Source of the DNA: a bacterium | Lineage (GTDB): Bacteria; Bacillota; Clostridia; Lachnospirales; Lachnospiraceae | Assembly: GCA_004562765.1 (NCBI GenBank) | Contig: SFRL01000009.1 | Span: 1 to 64,000 of the forward strand | Direction of reading: 5' to 3' | Length of the DNA: 64,000 nt | Part shown: positions 1 through 9,038 of the stretch, one piece after another | How positions within the stretch are numbered: position 1 is the stretch's first letter | How the letters are laid out: the number at the start of each line of letters is the position of its first letter | The notes under the pieces: model-generated | Database searches by the model: none | What the model was told of the DNA's origin: nothing | The model's input: only the letters and a program-made list of their open reading frames with translations | Made by a program: the position numbers and the translations under genes

Positions 1-6
1 CCAACC

Positions 7-58
7 AAGGAATAGGATGATATAGGCTATGCACCCACTATTATATCATTCATTCCTT
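7..58. repeat. Imperfect inverted repeat upstream of the integrase
   Basis: Positions 7-24 pair with 42-58 (AAGGAAT..ATGATATA on both arms, one bulge) around a 17-nt loop. No T-run follows, so it is not a typical terminator. Its place just before the integrase start suggests a control site or recombination-protein site; that is inference. Confidence 0.4.
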
Positions 59-87
59 GAAAACTCAATTAAAGAAAGGATGATATT

Positions 88-1365
88 ATGAACGGTGGCG
101 TAAGAAAAAGAGGAACAACATGGTCATACTATTTTGACCTTGGAAAAATTGACGGAAAAAGAAAGAAAAAGGAAAAAGGCGGTTTTCGTACCAAAAAAGA
201 AGCAGAAGCTGCACTTGCCAAGGCACTGAATGAATATAACAATGCCGGGGCGGTCTTTGAACCTTCTGAAATCACTGTTGCCGACTACCTGAATCAGTGG
301 TTTGACCTTTATTGCAAGACTAACCTGAAATATAATACCCAAGTAGGATATTTGAGAATCATTCAGGGGCATCTTATCCCAAAATTTGGAATGTACCGCA
401 TAAAAGCAATAACTCCGGCAATCTTACAGGAATATGCTGTTGAACTGAAAATGAACGGAAATTCTAAAAGTCACCTTGTCGGCATTTTGTCCGTATTCAG
501 TGCAGCACTGAACTATGCAGTTGAACCAATGCACTATATTACATCAAACCCTATGCAGTATGTGAAGTTTCCAAAGGTGGAAAAACCGCCAAAGGAACGC
601 ATAATTTTAACCTTGGATGAATGGCAGCGCATCATTGACCGTTTCCCGCCTGATTCCCGGTATCATATCCCCCTGATGATTGGTTTTTATACCGGGTTGC
701 GTATATCAGAAACTTTTGCTTTGACTTGGGATGACATTGACCTTGAAAACCGCACCATCAGCGTCAACAAGCAGATTGTAAAGCGTAACTTTGGGGCAGA
801 TGTTAGGAAGGTTGTTGAAAAGAAAGGGAAGAAAGAACAGCGGTCATCATGGTACTTTACCACAACAAAGACTGTCACATCAAACAGAACTGTAAAGTTT
901 GGTGAAACACTCTACCGGGCATTAAAGGCTGAAAAGGTCAGACAGGCAAAGAATGAAATGAAGTATGGTGAATATTATACCATTCATGTAATCAAGATTG
1001 AAAAAGATGAAAAAGGCAATGATATAAAGCGTGTTGTTCCGATTCAGAAATGTGTCAGTTCTCCATTGCAGCGGGTTCACATGGTCTGTATTGCAGAAAA
1101 TGGTCAATACACATCAACTGATTCTTTCAAATTCTGTTCAAGGGTCATCCATAAAGAACTGCTGCTTGCCTTTGATTATCATTCATTAAGGCATACACAC
1201 GCCACTTTACTGATTGAATCAGGTGCGGATGTGAAGGATGTGCAGACCCGCTTGGGACACACCAATATTGAAACCACATTGCAGACCTATGTGCATGATA
1301 CTGAAAAGATGGTGGAACGCTCTGTTGAACTCTTTGAACAGGCAACCAAGTTGAAAACCTCATAA
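88..1365 (+). CDS. int: Tyrosine recombinase (ICE/prophage integrase)
   Basis: Catalyses site-specific integration and excision of a mobile element. The 425 residues show a basic N-terminal arm-binding segment (about 1-50), a SAM-like core-binding domain (about 60-160) and a catalytic domain (about 175-415). All catalytic residues are visible: R205 in GLRISE, H365 and R368 in HSLRHTH, H391 in RLGH, and the nucleophile Y401 in TYVH. This layout matches the Tn916-type and phage integrases of Firmicutes. AAAGAAAGG precedes the ATG. The gene points toward the 3' end of rlmD, so the rest of the element must lie left of the window and this is one element boundary. No excisionase is visible, because the upstream part is cut off. 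Confidence 0.95.
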   Translation: MNGGVRKRGTTWSYYFDLGKIDGKRKKKEKGGFRTKKEAEAALAKALNEYNNAGAVFEPSEITVADYLNQWFDLYCKTNLKYNTQVGYLRIIQGHLIPKFGMYRIKAITPAILQEYAVELKMNGNSKSHLVGILSVFSAALNYAVEPMHYITSNPMQYVKFPKVEKPPKERIILTLDEWQRIIDRFPPDSRYHIPLMIGFYTGLRISETFALTWDDIDLENRTISVNKQIVKRNFGADVRKVVEKKGKKEQRSSWYFTTTKTVTSNRTVKFGETLYRALKAEKVRQAKNEMKYGEYYTIHVIKIEKDEKGNDIKRVVPIQKCVSSPLQRVHMVCIAENGQYTSTDSFKFCSRVIHKELLLAFDYHSLRHTHATLLIESGADVKDVQTRLGHTNIETTLQTYVHDTEKMVERSVELFEQATKLKTS

Positions 1366-1384
1366 TTGTACCGCTTTTACTTCA

Positions 1385-1429
1385 AAAAGCACTGAATGAC
1401 GCTAATAGTTCAGCGTGTTCAGTGCTTTT
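1385..1429 (+). terminator. Terminator after the integrase
   Basis: Arms AAAAGCACTGAA (1385-1396) and TTCAGTGCTTTT (1418-1429) pair, with further pairing inside the loop (GACGC/GCG). The 3' arm ends in TTTT. It lies 20 nt after the integrase stop. Confidence 0.75.
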
Positions 1430-1458
1430 CTTATGTTCAAAGGTGTATTTCAAGATTA

Positions 1459-1480
1459 GGGTGGCAAATGGGTGGCAAAT
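1459..1480. repeat. Perfect 11-bp tandem repeat near the attachment site
   Basis: GGGTGGCAAAT occurs twice without a gap (1459-1469, 1470-1480), between the integrase terminator and the rlmD stop codon. The position fits arm-type integrase binding sites flanking att. The att core itself is probably in the rlmD 3' end, around the CATGTGGAAAC codons at about 1541-1555; this cannot be confirmed without the other element end. Confidence 0.6.
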
Positions 1481-1515
1481 AGACATTTTTGACACCCTGA
1501 AAACCTTGAAGATGC

Positions 1516-3024
1516 TTATTTTATGCGGGTTAAAAGACAACAGGTTTCCACATGGACGGTCGCGGGAAACATATCCACGCACCGCACTCTTTCCACGCGA
1601 TATCCTCTCGCCTGCAGTACCTCGAGGTCACGTGCGAGGCTGGTGGGCTTGCAAGAGATATAGACCATGCGGTCCACACCGTAGTCGATGATCTTTTCCA
1701 GGGCCTTCGGATGAATGCCGTCGCGGGGCGGATCCAGGACGATGAAATCCGGTTTCTCGGCAATGTCGTCCAACACCTTCAACACATCGCCCGCCAGGAA
1801 TTCGCAGTTGGTCAGTCCGTTTAATGCAGCATTTTCCTTGGCTGCCTCTACAGCCTCCTCCACAATCTCCACACCGATGACCTTCTTTGCAACCGGTGCA
1901 AGGATCTGCGCGATGGTACCTGTACCGGAGTACAGATCATAGACCGTTGCGCCGTCACTGTTTGCATCGTGCAGATCGCCCACATACGTTCTGCCGACAT
2001 CGTAGAGCACCTCGGCACCCAGCGAGTTTGTCTGGAAAAAGGAGAATGGGCTGATCTTAAATCGCAATCCCAGCAGTTCCTCGTAGAAGAAACTCTCTCC
2101 GTACAGAATATCCGTTCCCTCATCCTTCACCACATCCGCCACACTGTCATTATGCGTATGCAAAATTCCGGCAAGTGTTCCATCCAAATCCAGAGCTGTC
2201 AATGTCTCCACAAATCCACCGAGCAGTTCCTCCTCCCGGATACGCTCACCGGTGATGCGCGCCTGCGTATTGTGGAATGCGATCGACACCAGATCCGGCT
2301 CTCCGTCCGCGGAACGGAACGCCTCATCCGGTCTCTGCAGCTGCGTCGTTGTCACCAGATCCACCAGGATCTCTCCGGTCTTCGTCGCCTTGCGCACCAG
2401 AAGATGGCGCAGATAGCCCTCATGGGTATTTTTATGGAAATAACTGATATTTTTTGAGGCAAAATAATCCAGTGCCGTCGTCAGGATCTTGCGGAAATCC
2501 TCATCTACGATCCGGCATTCTGAGACCGTAACGATGTCATAAAAGCTGCCGCGTTTATGCATGCCCAGCGCCAGTTCGCCATCCTTACACGTATCGCCGA
2601 AAGAAAACTCCATCTTGTTGCGGTAGCCGAACTGTCTGGGACTTGCCATGACTCCCTCGAACACCGCATCAAAATCTCCGCCTGCCTCACCGATCACCGG
2701 AGCCAGCAGTTCCCGGATCTGTTTTTCTTTGAGGGCGAGCTGGTTTTCATAGCTCAGATGCTGATAGGTACAGCCGCCGCATGCGCCAAAATGCACGCAG
2801 GGCATGTCCGCGACCGTCAGTTCCATCGGTGACGGCTCCAGCACCTCCAGAAGATTCCCCTCGCACTTCCCTTTTCTGGCCTTGCTCAGGCGAAAACGCA
2901 CCTTCTGTCCCTCCAGCGCATTTTTTACGACTACCTTTTTCTCCTCGCCCTCCACGGCGACCACACATTTATTCGGAAAGGACACATGTTCTACCGTGCC
3001 CTCATAAACCTGTCCTTTTTTCAT
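1516..3024 (-). CDS. rlmD: 23S rRNA (uracil-5-)-methyltransferase RlmD/RumA family
   Basis: Methylates uridine in 23S rRNA using S-adenosylmethionine. Visible features: an N-terminal TRAM-like region (about 1-60), a cysteine cluster C-x5-C-x2-C near residue 75-85 (iron-sulphur ligands in this family), the SAM-binding DLYSGTGTIA, the DPPRDG motif, and the catalytic cysteine in YISCKP. I choose ATG at 3024 because AAGGAGT sits 5 nt upstream; the in-frame ATG at 3045 would fall at the base of the preceding terminator. The C terminus is short and basic after HVETCCLL. The 3' end is occupied by an integrated element, so the last codons may come from the element rather than the ancestral gene. The family is a known integration target of ICEs. 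Confidence 0.93.
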   Translation of the reverse strand: MKKGQVYEGTVEHVSFPNKCVVAVEGEEKKVVVKNALEGQKVRFRLSKARKGKCEGNLLEVLEPSPMELTVADMPCVHFGACGGCTYQHLSYENQLALKEKQIRELLAPVIGEAGGDFDAVFEGVMASPRQFGYRNKMEFSFGDTCKDGELALGMHKRGSFYDIVTVSECRIVDEDFRKILTTALDYFASKNISYFHKNTHEGYLRHLLVRKATKTGEILVDLVTTTQLQRPDEAFRSADGEPDLVSIAFHNTQARITGERIREEELLGGFVETLTALDLDGTLAGILHTHNDSVADVVKDEGTDILYGESFFYEELLGLRFKISPFSFFQTNSLGAEVLYDVGRTYVGDLHDANSDGATVYDLYSGTGTIAQILAPVAKKVIGVEIVEEAVEAAKENAALNGLTNCEFLAGDVLKVLDDIAEKPDFIVLDPPRDGIHPKALEKIIDYGVDRMVYISCKPTSLARDLEVLQARGYRVERVRCVDMFPATVHVETCCLLTRIK

Positions 3025-3050
3025 GCTCACTCCTTGTCCGCTCATAAAAA

Positions 3051-3074
3051 GAGCTTCGCCAAAAAGCGAAGCTC
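3051..3074 (-). terminator. Terminator between the 109-aa gene and rlmD
   Basis: GAGCTTCGC/GCGAAGCTC, a 9-bp perfect stem with a 6-nt loop. In minus-strand reading it is followed by TTTTT, so it ends the transcript of the 3095-3424 gene just before the rlmD ribosome binding site. Confidence 0.8.
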
Positions 3075-3094
3075 CCCTGATCGTTCTTTGTTTT

Positions 3095-3424
3095 TTACTC
3101 TTCTACGAAAGGCTCTTCCGCGTCTGCTTTCTCTTCCTCTTCCTTCTTCTCTGCAGGCTCCTCTGCCTTTACATCCTCGTCATCAAAAAAGTCTTCCTCG
3201 AACTCATCATCCAGATCATCCTCAAAGTCCTCTAAATAATCCGGTGCGAAGAAGCGGTACAGGCCATATGCTGCGGCTGCCACAACCACGATGATACCGA
3301 TGATCGCAAAAATCGTCTTTGCCTTCGGTCCTTTCTTCTCCTCTTCCTCTTTCTTGTTGATAAGCTCAGATACCTTGCTGATGTTGGTTGAAAGTAAATT
3401 CTGTAAATCGTCGATTCTGTTCAT
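3095..3424 (-). CDS. Small single-pass membrane protein with acidic tail
   Basis: I do not recognise a named family. The 109 residues have a cytoplasmic amphipathic start (1-25), a Lys/Glu linker, one transmembrane helix (about 38-58, TIFAIIGIIVVVAAAAYGLY) and a strongly acidic low-complexity tail (about 63-109) rich in Asp and Glu. A plausible topology is N-in with the tail outside. It is a single-gene unit with its own terminator. The acidic tail could bind cations or a basic partner, but nothing in the sequence fixes a function. Confidence 0.75.
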   Translation of the reverse strand: MNRIDDLQNLLSTNISKVSELINKKEEEEKKGPKAKTIFAIIGIIVVVAAAAYGLYRFFAPDYLEDFEDDLDDEFEEDFFDDEDVKAEEPAEKKEEEEKADAEEPFVEE

Positions 3425-3603
3425 GATACCTACTCCTTTTTCTCTTTTCTGATCTGTGTCTGTCTCGGATCGCTTATTTCAATCCTGACAAACAAGTCTC
3501 GCAGCTGTTTAGTGACTTCACAGTTCCGATACAAATTTCATATAGAGTATTTTAACATATTTTATCCCAATCGCATAGCAAAAATTTGTATTTTAGAATA
3601 TTT

Positions 3604-5838
3604 TTATACTTTTTTTAACTTTGCAAAGCTTGCAAACATTTTCTTTGTGCCAAAACGGTCAAAATCAACAGTCACCTCATAGTCTCTGCCGCCTGCGATG
3701 ATCTGTGTGACCGTCCCCTCACCAAACTTGATGTGATGAACGCGGTCACCTTCGCTATAGGATAGCGACATCTGATCGGTCGCATTTGTGGAAAACGCCT
3801 TGACCGGTACTTTGACGATGGGTTTTTCCCGCAGGATCTGCTTGGCACTGTTCACAAAGGGAGACGGCTTTTCTGTCTGTGACGGCCTCGGAATGCTCTT
3901 TCCGGTGGCCACCGTTCCGCTCAAAAGATCCATAGGTATCTCTGAAACGAAGCGTGACACCTTGGAAAACATCGTCTCGCCGCGCACCATACGCATTTTC
4001 GCGCTCGTGATCGTCAAACGTTTCATCGCTCTGGTAATGCCGACGTAGCACAAACGGCGTTCCTCCTCCATCTCCTCGTCCGCGTTGTCGCTGGTGATCG
4101 TCATATAGCTGGGAAACAGACCGTCCTCCAGTCCTGCCAGATACACGTTTGGGAATTCCAGTCCTTTTGCGGAGTGAAGCGTCATAAGCACCACATACTC
4201 GCTGCCCTCCACAACTTCATCGATATCCGCCACCAGCGCAACCTCCTCCAGAAATCCGGACAAGGTCGGCACTTCTGTGCTCTCCTCGTAGGTGACTGCC
4301 TTGGAGATCAACTCGTCAATATTTTCGATTCTGGCATCCGCCTCCGGTGTGTTCTCTGCTTCCAGTTCCCGTACATATCCGGTGTCCGCGATAATATTCC
4401 GGATCAGCTCCGGCACACTTAAAAAGTTTGCCTTGCTGCGCATCGTCTGGATAAATGTCACAAAGGGCGCGATCTTTGCTGCGGAACGTCCGACTGTCGG
4501 GATCTCATCCGCCATCTTTGCAGCATCATAAAAGCTCATCTCATTCCCGTCCGCATAAGCCTGCACCTTATTGATCGTTGTCGCGCCAATGCCGCGTTTT
4601 GGAATATTGATGATTCGCTTCACCGCCAGATCATCCTTTGCGTTATCAATGGTCTTTAAATATGCCAGAATGTCCTTGATCTCCTTTCTGGCATAGAAAT
4701 TCACGCCGCCCACCAGCTTGTACGGAATATTCTCCGCAATGAATCGTTCCTCAAACATACGTGACTGGGCATTCGTGCGGTAGAGCACCGCGCTGTCGCT
4801 GTAGCTGCCGCCTGCGCGCACCTGCTTTTCGATATCTCTTGCCACGTACTCCGCCTCATCATAAGCCGTATCGAACTGCTTAAAATGGATCTTTTCGCCG
4901 GCTGCCTGATCGGTCCACAGCGCTTTCTGCTTTCGTCCCACATTGTGTGCGATCACACTGTTCGCCGCATCCAGTATATTTTGCGTACTGCGGTAATTCT
5001 GCTCCAGCTTGATGACCTTTGCCTGCGGAAAATACTGCTCAAAATTGAGGATGTTGCGGATATTCGCACCCCTGAATTTATAGATGGACTGGTCATCGTC
5101 ACCGACCACGCACAGATTCCCGTATTTTCCCGCCAGCAGACGGATTAGCTCAAACTGTGCCGTATTCGTATCCTGATACTCGTCCACCATGATATATTTA
5201 AAGCGCTCCTGATAGTAGTCGAGCACTTCCACGTCTGCCTTGAACAGCTCTACCGTCTTCATGATGAGATCGTCAAAATCCATCGCGTTATTCTTTTTTA
5301 ATACCGCCTGATACTCACGGTACACCTGTGCCTGACGTTGTCTCGCATAATCACCGGTGGCATTCAGCGCAAACTCTGTCGGATCTGTGAGATTGTCCTT
5401 TGCGGAAGAGATCACATTCAGAAACATTTTTTCTTTGTATATCTTCGTATCGATCTCCAGACGTTTACAGACTTCCTTCATGACCTGCTTCTGATCGTCG
5501 GCATCATAGATCGTGAAGCTCGTATCAAAACCAATATGATCCGCGAAACGCCGCAGAATGCGCACACAGGTGGAATGAAATGTCGTCACCCAGATGCTCT
5601 CTGCTCCAAAGCCGACCATGTTGTCGATACGCTCACGCATCTCGGATGCTGCCTTGTTGGTAAAGGTGATCGCCATGATATTATAAGGATTGATCCCCTT
5701 TTCTTCGATCAGATATGCCGTCCGGTGCGTCAGCACACGGGTCTTTCCGCTGCCCGCACCCGCGATGATGAGCAGCGCTCCCTCTGTCGTTGTCACCGCC
5801 TCATACTGCTGTGCATTTAATGTATCATATGTAGCCAT
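3604..5838 (-). CDS. pcrA: ATP-dependent DNA helicase PcrA (UvrD family)
   Basis: Superfamily 1A 3'-5' helicase for nucleotide excision repair, rolling-circle replication and removal of RecA filaments. Motifs in order: Walker A GAGSGKT (27-33), motif II VDEYQDT, motif III DDDQSIYKFRGA, motif IV EQNYRST, motif V TLHSAKGLEF, motif VI CYVGITRA. The C terminus (about 690-744, starting near HIKFGEGTV) matches the Tudor-like domain by which Gram-positive PcrA contacts RNA polymerase. 744 residues is normal. A GGGAG ribosome binding site lies 7 nt before the ATG. It is divergent from the DUF1836 gene. Confidence 0.96.
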   Translation of the reverse strand: MATYDTLNAQQYEAVTTTEGALLIIAGAGSGKTRVLTHRTAYLIEEKGINPYNIMAITFTNKAASEMRERIDNMVGFGAESIWVTTFHSTCVRILRRFADHIGFDTSFTIYDADDQKQVMKEVCKRLEIDTKIYKEKMFLNVISSAKDNLTDPTEFALNATGDYARQRQAQVYREYQAVLKKNNAMDFDDLIMKTVELFKADVEVLDYYQERFKYIMVDEYQDTNTAQFELIRLLAGKYGNLCVVGDDDQSIYKFRGANIRNILNFEQYFPQAKVIKLEQNYRSTQNILDAANSVIAHNVGRKQKALWTDQAAGEKIHFKQFDTAYDEAEYVARDIEKQVRAGGSYSDSAVLYRTNAQSRMFEERFIAENIPYKLVGGVNFYARKEIKDILAYLKTIDNAKDDLAVKRIINIPKRGIGATTINKVQAYADGNEMSFYDAAKMADEIPTVGRSAAKIAPFVTFIQTMRSKANFLSVPELIRNIIADTGYVRELEAENTPEADARIENIDELISKAVTYEESTEVPTLSGFLEEVALVADIDEVVEGSEYVVLMTLHSAKGLEFPNVYLAGLEDGLFPSYMTITSDNADEEMEEERRLCYVGITRAMKRLTITSAKMRMVRGETMFSKVSRFVSEIPMDLLSGTVATGKSIPRPSQTEKPSPFVNSAKQILREKPIVKVPVKAFSTNATDQMSLSYSEGDRVHHIKFGEGTVTQIIAGGRDYEVTVDFDRFGTKKMFASFAKLKKV

Positions 5839-5977
5839 AAAAATCTCCCATCAGCGATTGTAATTCTCTTTCCTATTCTACATGATTCCATATGGAAAAT
5901 ACAAGTCTCATCTTATGCTTTGCTTCCTTTTGCAGCTGTCAGGTCTTTCCTTTTTCACAAGATATCAAAAAAAATTG

Positions 5978-6006
5978 TTGTCATCTGGTTTTTAACACTA
6001 TATAAT
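5978..6006 (+). promoter_or_regulatory. Sigma-A promoter for the DUF1836 gene
   Basis: TTGTCA, 17 nt, TATAAT: five of six -35 bases and a perfect -10, 33 nt before the ATG. Confidence 0.85.
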
Positions 6007-6038
6007 AAAAATGTATTTTTCGAAAAGGAGTGTTCTGT

Positions 6039-6686
6039 ATGACGATAGATGACAAAGACCTGTTAAACAGCATTCTGGCAAGTCTGAACCGTATTGACCA
6101 TATCAAGCCGGAATCCATTCCCGATATCGATCTGTACATGGATCAGGTGACCACATTCATGGACAGCAATCTGGCACCCGCCAAACGCTATCCGGGCGAT
6201 AAGGTTCTGACCAAGACCATGATCAACAACTATACAAAGGACGGGCTTCTGCCCCCTCCGGAAAAAAAGAAATATTCCAAGGAGCATATGCTCCTGTTGA
6301 TCTTCATTTACTATTTTAAAAATATCCTCTGCATCAATGATCTGCACCACATCTTAGATCCGCTGGTGGAAAAGTATTTTTCCAGCGAAGATGCTCTGAA
6401 CCTGACGGATATTTATAATGAAGTGTTCAGCCTTGAAAAGGACGAGGTCCAGTATCTCGCCAAGGACATCACCAAGAAATTCAACCGCAGCAAGGAAACC
6501 TTTCTGGATGCCCCCGAGGAGGATCGCGAAGCATTGCAGTATTTTTCTCTGATCTGCATGCTGAGTTTTGATACTTTTCTGAAAAAAATGATCATCGAGA
6601 AAATGATCGATCTTGAACGGGAAAAACATCCGGATGAAGACCCCGCTTCAAAGAAATCACCGAAAGCAAAGAAAAATCAGTCCTGA
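6039..6686 (+). CDS. DUF1836 family protein (putative DNA-binding)
   Basis: 215 residues. The region about 50-110 (VLTKTMINNYTKDGLLPPPE, then KKYSKEHMLLLIFI) resembles a MerR-like helix-turn-helix, as in the DUF1836 family of Firmicutes. Residues after about 125 are helical and probably mediate oligomerisation; the C terminus is Lys-rich. The ATG at 6039 is preferred over the in-frame GTG at 6030 because AAAAGGAG ends 8 nt before the ATG and overlaps the GTG. It is monocistronic with a strong promoter and terminator. The regulatory role is inferred; targets are unknown. Confidence 0.85.
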   Translation: MTIDDKDLLNSILASLNRIDHIKPESIPDIDLYMDQVTTFMDSNLAPAKRYPGDKVLTKTMINNYTKDGLLPPPEKKKYSKEHMLLLIFIYYFKNILCINDLHHILDPLVEKYFSSEDALNLTDIYNEVFSLEKDEVQYLAKDITKKFNRSKETFLDAPEEDREALQYFSLICMLSFDTFLKKMIIEKMIDLEREKHPDEDPASKKSPKAKKNQS

Positions 6687-6703
6687 ACCCAGGGCTGATT
6701 TTT
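6672..6703 (+). terminator. Terminator overlapping the DUF1836 stop codon
   Basis: AAAAATCAG (6672-6680) pairs with CTGATTTTT (6695-6703), extended by CCTG/AGGG, with the TGA stop inside the hairpin. Confidence 0.8.
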
Positions 6704-6735
6704 GCTGTGTCAAAATCTTCCGATTCAAGAGACAT

Positions 6736-7833
6736 CTACAATACCGGATACAACTTCTCATACATTCCATCCGACACGTCCTCATTATGCCTTCCCCGAC
6801 GTTCATACACCGAAATGAGCAGTGCCAGTTCGCCCAAAGTCAGACTCTTTGTTTTTTCATAATACAGTGCCAGAAACAGTTCCAATATATGCATATGCAT
6901 AATTCCGGTCGCCAGCTTTTTCAAAAAGCTATAGTCCTCATAGACCTCCAAAAATACCATCTGTAAATAATAGACTACATAACCTCGCAGCACATGCTCC
7001 AACTGTGGATTGTCTTCGTGCAGCTTACTTCGCAACTCATCCGCCAGCTCATCTGCCTGTTCTGCCGTCAGTCTGTCAAAGGTCTTAAAATAATATCTGC
7101 ACAGACGATACAGCTTTGGAGAGATCCGTTTCAGTCTGCTGTGGTAAAAACCGTTTGTGATCATCTGATCCGTCACCTGTGCGGAAATATGTAATTTGCT
7201 TTCGTGGTTATGCTTTTGCATAATCTCTTTTACAGGCGGCAGTTCTTCTCCCGCAATGCAAAGCCCTTGCACCTCTTTCATCACCGCCACCAGCCCCGCA
7301 AAGATGTCTGCCCTGTTTTTATTCTCGTCCCATACGGCTGTGATCATCGCTTCCCGCAGTTCACACAGCCACTGCAGATACGGCTCATCCTCATTTGTTC
7401 CCCAGCGTTCGTACGTGACCTCGCGGTCACTTTTCACAAAGACAAGCTCGTCCAGATGCTCTAAGAACAAACGTGCAGTCTCCGGACACGACAAAAATAG
7501 TGTCTCCTCCGCAAAGGTACCGTAATGCTGATAAAAACGAGGGTACACACGGCAGACCAACGGCATATAATCCGTCCCCAGCGTGCGCTGCAGGTTACAG
7601 GTGCCCTCTTTCTCATAAAAGGTACAACGCTTTAAGGAGGTCCGAAAATAGACCTCCTCATTCATCTTCTTTATAGAACTGCGCAGCCTGATCCCGTTCT
7701 TTCCGGGTTCTGCAAGATAACGCTGATACGTTTCCTCGTCAAATATCACACGCCATCCCTTACAGCAAGTGTTCGGGCAGTCTTTTATCGTACAGGAAAA
7801 TTCTTTGAAAAAACTGATCTCATTTAGATTCAT
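6736..7833 (-). CDS. fliB: Flagellin lysine-N-methylase (FliB family)
   Basis: Family members methylate lysines of flagellin. The N terminus has the family's cysteine signature, DCPNTCCKGWR, with additional cysteines in RCTFYEKEGTC and PLVCRVYPR, consistent with an Fe-S or metal site. The length from ATG 7833 is 365 residues, close to the family norm. The ATG lies inside the end of the yerC-like gene (14-nt overlap) and lacks a strong ribosome binding site, which points to translational coupling. No flagellar structural gene is nearby in this window, so the assignment relies on the family. A general metal-chelating zinc-ribbon methylase of the same family is the alternative. Confidence 0.8.
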   Translation of the reverse strand: MNLNEISFFKEFSCTIKDCPNTCCKGWRVIFDEETYQRYLAEPGKNGIRLRSSIKKMNEEVYFRTSLKRCTFYEKEGTCNLQRTLGTDYMPLVCRVYPRFYQHYGTFAEETLFLSCPETARLFLEHLDELVFVKSDREVTYERWGTNEDEPYLQWLCELREAMITAVWDENKNRADIFAGLVAVMKEVQGLCIAGEELPPVKEIMQKHNHESKLHISAQVTDQMITNGFYHSRLKRISPKLYRLCRYYFKTFDRLTAEQADELADELRSKLHEDNPQLEHVLRGYVVYYLQMVFLEVYEDYSFLKKLATGIMHMHILELFLALYYEKTKSLTLGELALLISVYERRGRHNEDVSDGMYEKLYPVL

Positions 7834-8122
7834 TTTTGTTTTCGATTCTGGAGAATACCAGATCGTAACCATCGTTTCCGTAGTTTAAAGAACGGTTGAC
7901 ACGGCTGATCGTAGCCGTGGAAGCGCCTGTCTTTTCCGCGATGTCCAGATACGTCTTCTTTTCCCGCAACATATGTGCTACCTCAAAACGCTGTGACAGC
8001 GCCAGCAACTCATTGATCGTGCAGATATCTTCAAAAAATGTATAGCACTCTTCTCTGTTTTGCAGACACAAAATCGCATCAAACAAATGGTTTACTGCCT
8101 CTGTATGAATATCTTTACTCAT
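7820..8122 (-). CDS. TrpR-like regulator YerC/YecD family
   Basis: 100 residues, all helical, with a TrpR-type helix-turn-helix (about 55-85): RFEVAHMLREKKTYLDIAEK followed by TGASTATISRVNRSL. Known relatives are small DNA-binding proteins of Firmicutes whose ligand is mostly unknown. ATG 8122 is chosen because AAAAGGAG lies 9 nt upstream; the longer frame back to 8209 has no such signal. It overlaps fliB downstream and follows the PHP gene by 83 nt, so the three are probably co-transcribed. Confidence 0.85.
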   Translation of the reverse strand: MSKDIHTEAVNHLFDAILCLQNREECYTFFEDICTINELLALSQRFEVAHMLREKKTYLDIAEKTGASTATISRVNRSLNYGNDGYDLVFSRIENKNESK

Positions 8123-8205
8123 TGATTCACACTCCTTTTCTGCAACTAGTCCAACACACTTTTTGATTTTACCACACGAAAGTGTGAAAGTAAACCATTT
8201 TTCGA

Positions 8206-8928
8206 TCAACGATTATAATAATTTAGATATGGCTTTACCTTTTCCATGTCTGTATTCATGATCAAACGCTCAGGGAACCGCGCCATCTCTAAAATGTCCT
8301 CCACATAACTGTGGTTGCCAACCTCTATATCCACATGCGCATCACTGCCCATAAGGATCGGCTGATCATAAGCTTTACACAGATCCAGAAATTCCAGATA
8401 TCCCTCTGTGGTCGTTTTGCGAAAACTCGTCGGTGCCAGTGATGAATTGTTCATCTCGAGAAGTACATGATGCTCCTTTGCCCCCTCCACAACCGCGCGC
8501 AGATCGATCGGATAGCGCGGGTCATCGGGATGTCCGATAATGTTCACGTACGGATTTTTCATCACATTCAGATATGCTCTCGTATTTTCTTCCAGACTCT
8601 TTGGCGGAAAACAGGGAATATGCAGGCTTGCCACGCAGACATCCATCGCCGGCAGAAGTTCGTCCGGAAGATCCACACGCCCGTCCTCATCCATAATATT
8701 TAATTCCACACCAAACAATGTCGTCACACCGTATCGCTCACGGGGAATGACCTTTACATTCTGAAAATAGATAGTCTGGCAGCTTCCCTTCATGGCAGGA
8801 CCGTGCTCGGTGATGCCGAGCAGTTCCAGCCCTTTTTCGCTGGCTGCCTCTGCCATCTCAAGGATCGTGTTATAAGCATGTCCGCTGGCGATCGTATGTG
8901 TATGCAGATCCATGATGTCTCTTATCAT
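8206..8928 (-). CDS. PHP-domain metal-dependent phosphatase (YcdX-like)
   Basis: The polymerase-and-histidinol-phosphatase (PHP) fold is shown by DLHTHTIASGHAY at the N terminus, ITEHGP, GVELNIMD, IIGHPDDPR, LLEMNNSS and MGSDAHVD, which supply the metal ligands of the trinuclear site. About 240 residues, typical of the YcdX group. ATG 8928 is preferred: it has GAGGT 8 nt upstream and puts the HTH motif next to the N terminus as in homologues. The ATG at 8976 is an alternative. Substrate unknown. Confidence 0.88.
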   Translation of the reverse strand: MIRDIMDLHTHTIASGHAYNTILEMAEAASEKGLELLGITEHGPAMKGSCQTIYFQNVKVIPRERYGVTTLFGVELNIMDEDGRVDLPDELLPAMDVCVASLHIPCFPPKSLEENTRAYLNVMKNPYVNIIGHPDDPRYPIDLRAVVEGAKEHHVLLEMNNSSLAPTSFRKTTTEGYLEFLDLCKAYDQPILMGSDAHVDIEVGNHSYVEDILEMARFPERLIMNTDMEKVKPYLNYYNR

Positions 8929-9009
8929 GTGTAGTACCTCGGTTCTGTTTTCGTAATAAGTGCGCGTATTGCTCATCCCGAATTCAAACGCACTTCCTAA
9001 TTCATATTA

Positions 9010-9038
9010 TTTATACCACAAATTCACATTCACGGCAA
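9010..9038 (-). promoter_or_regulatory. Sigma-A-like promoter for PHP-yerC-fliB
   Basis: On the minus strand TTGCCG, 17 nt, TATAAA, about 80 nt before the PHP start codon. Confidence 0.6.

Noticed and set aside
1459..1480. GGGTGG resembling a T-box anti-terminator motif
   Set aside because: It is a tandem repeat beside an integrase, with no aminoacyl-tRNA or amino acid gene downstream and no T-box core.
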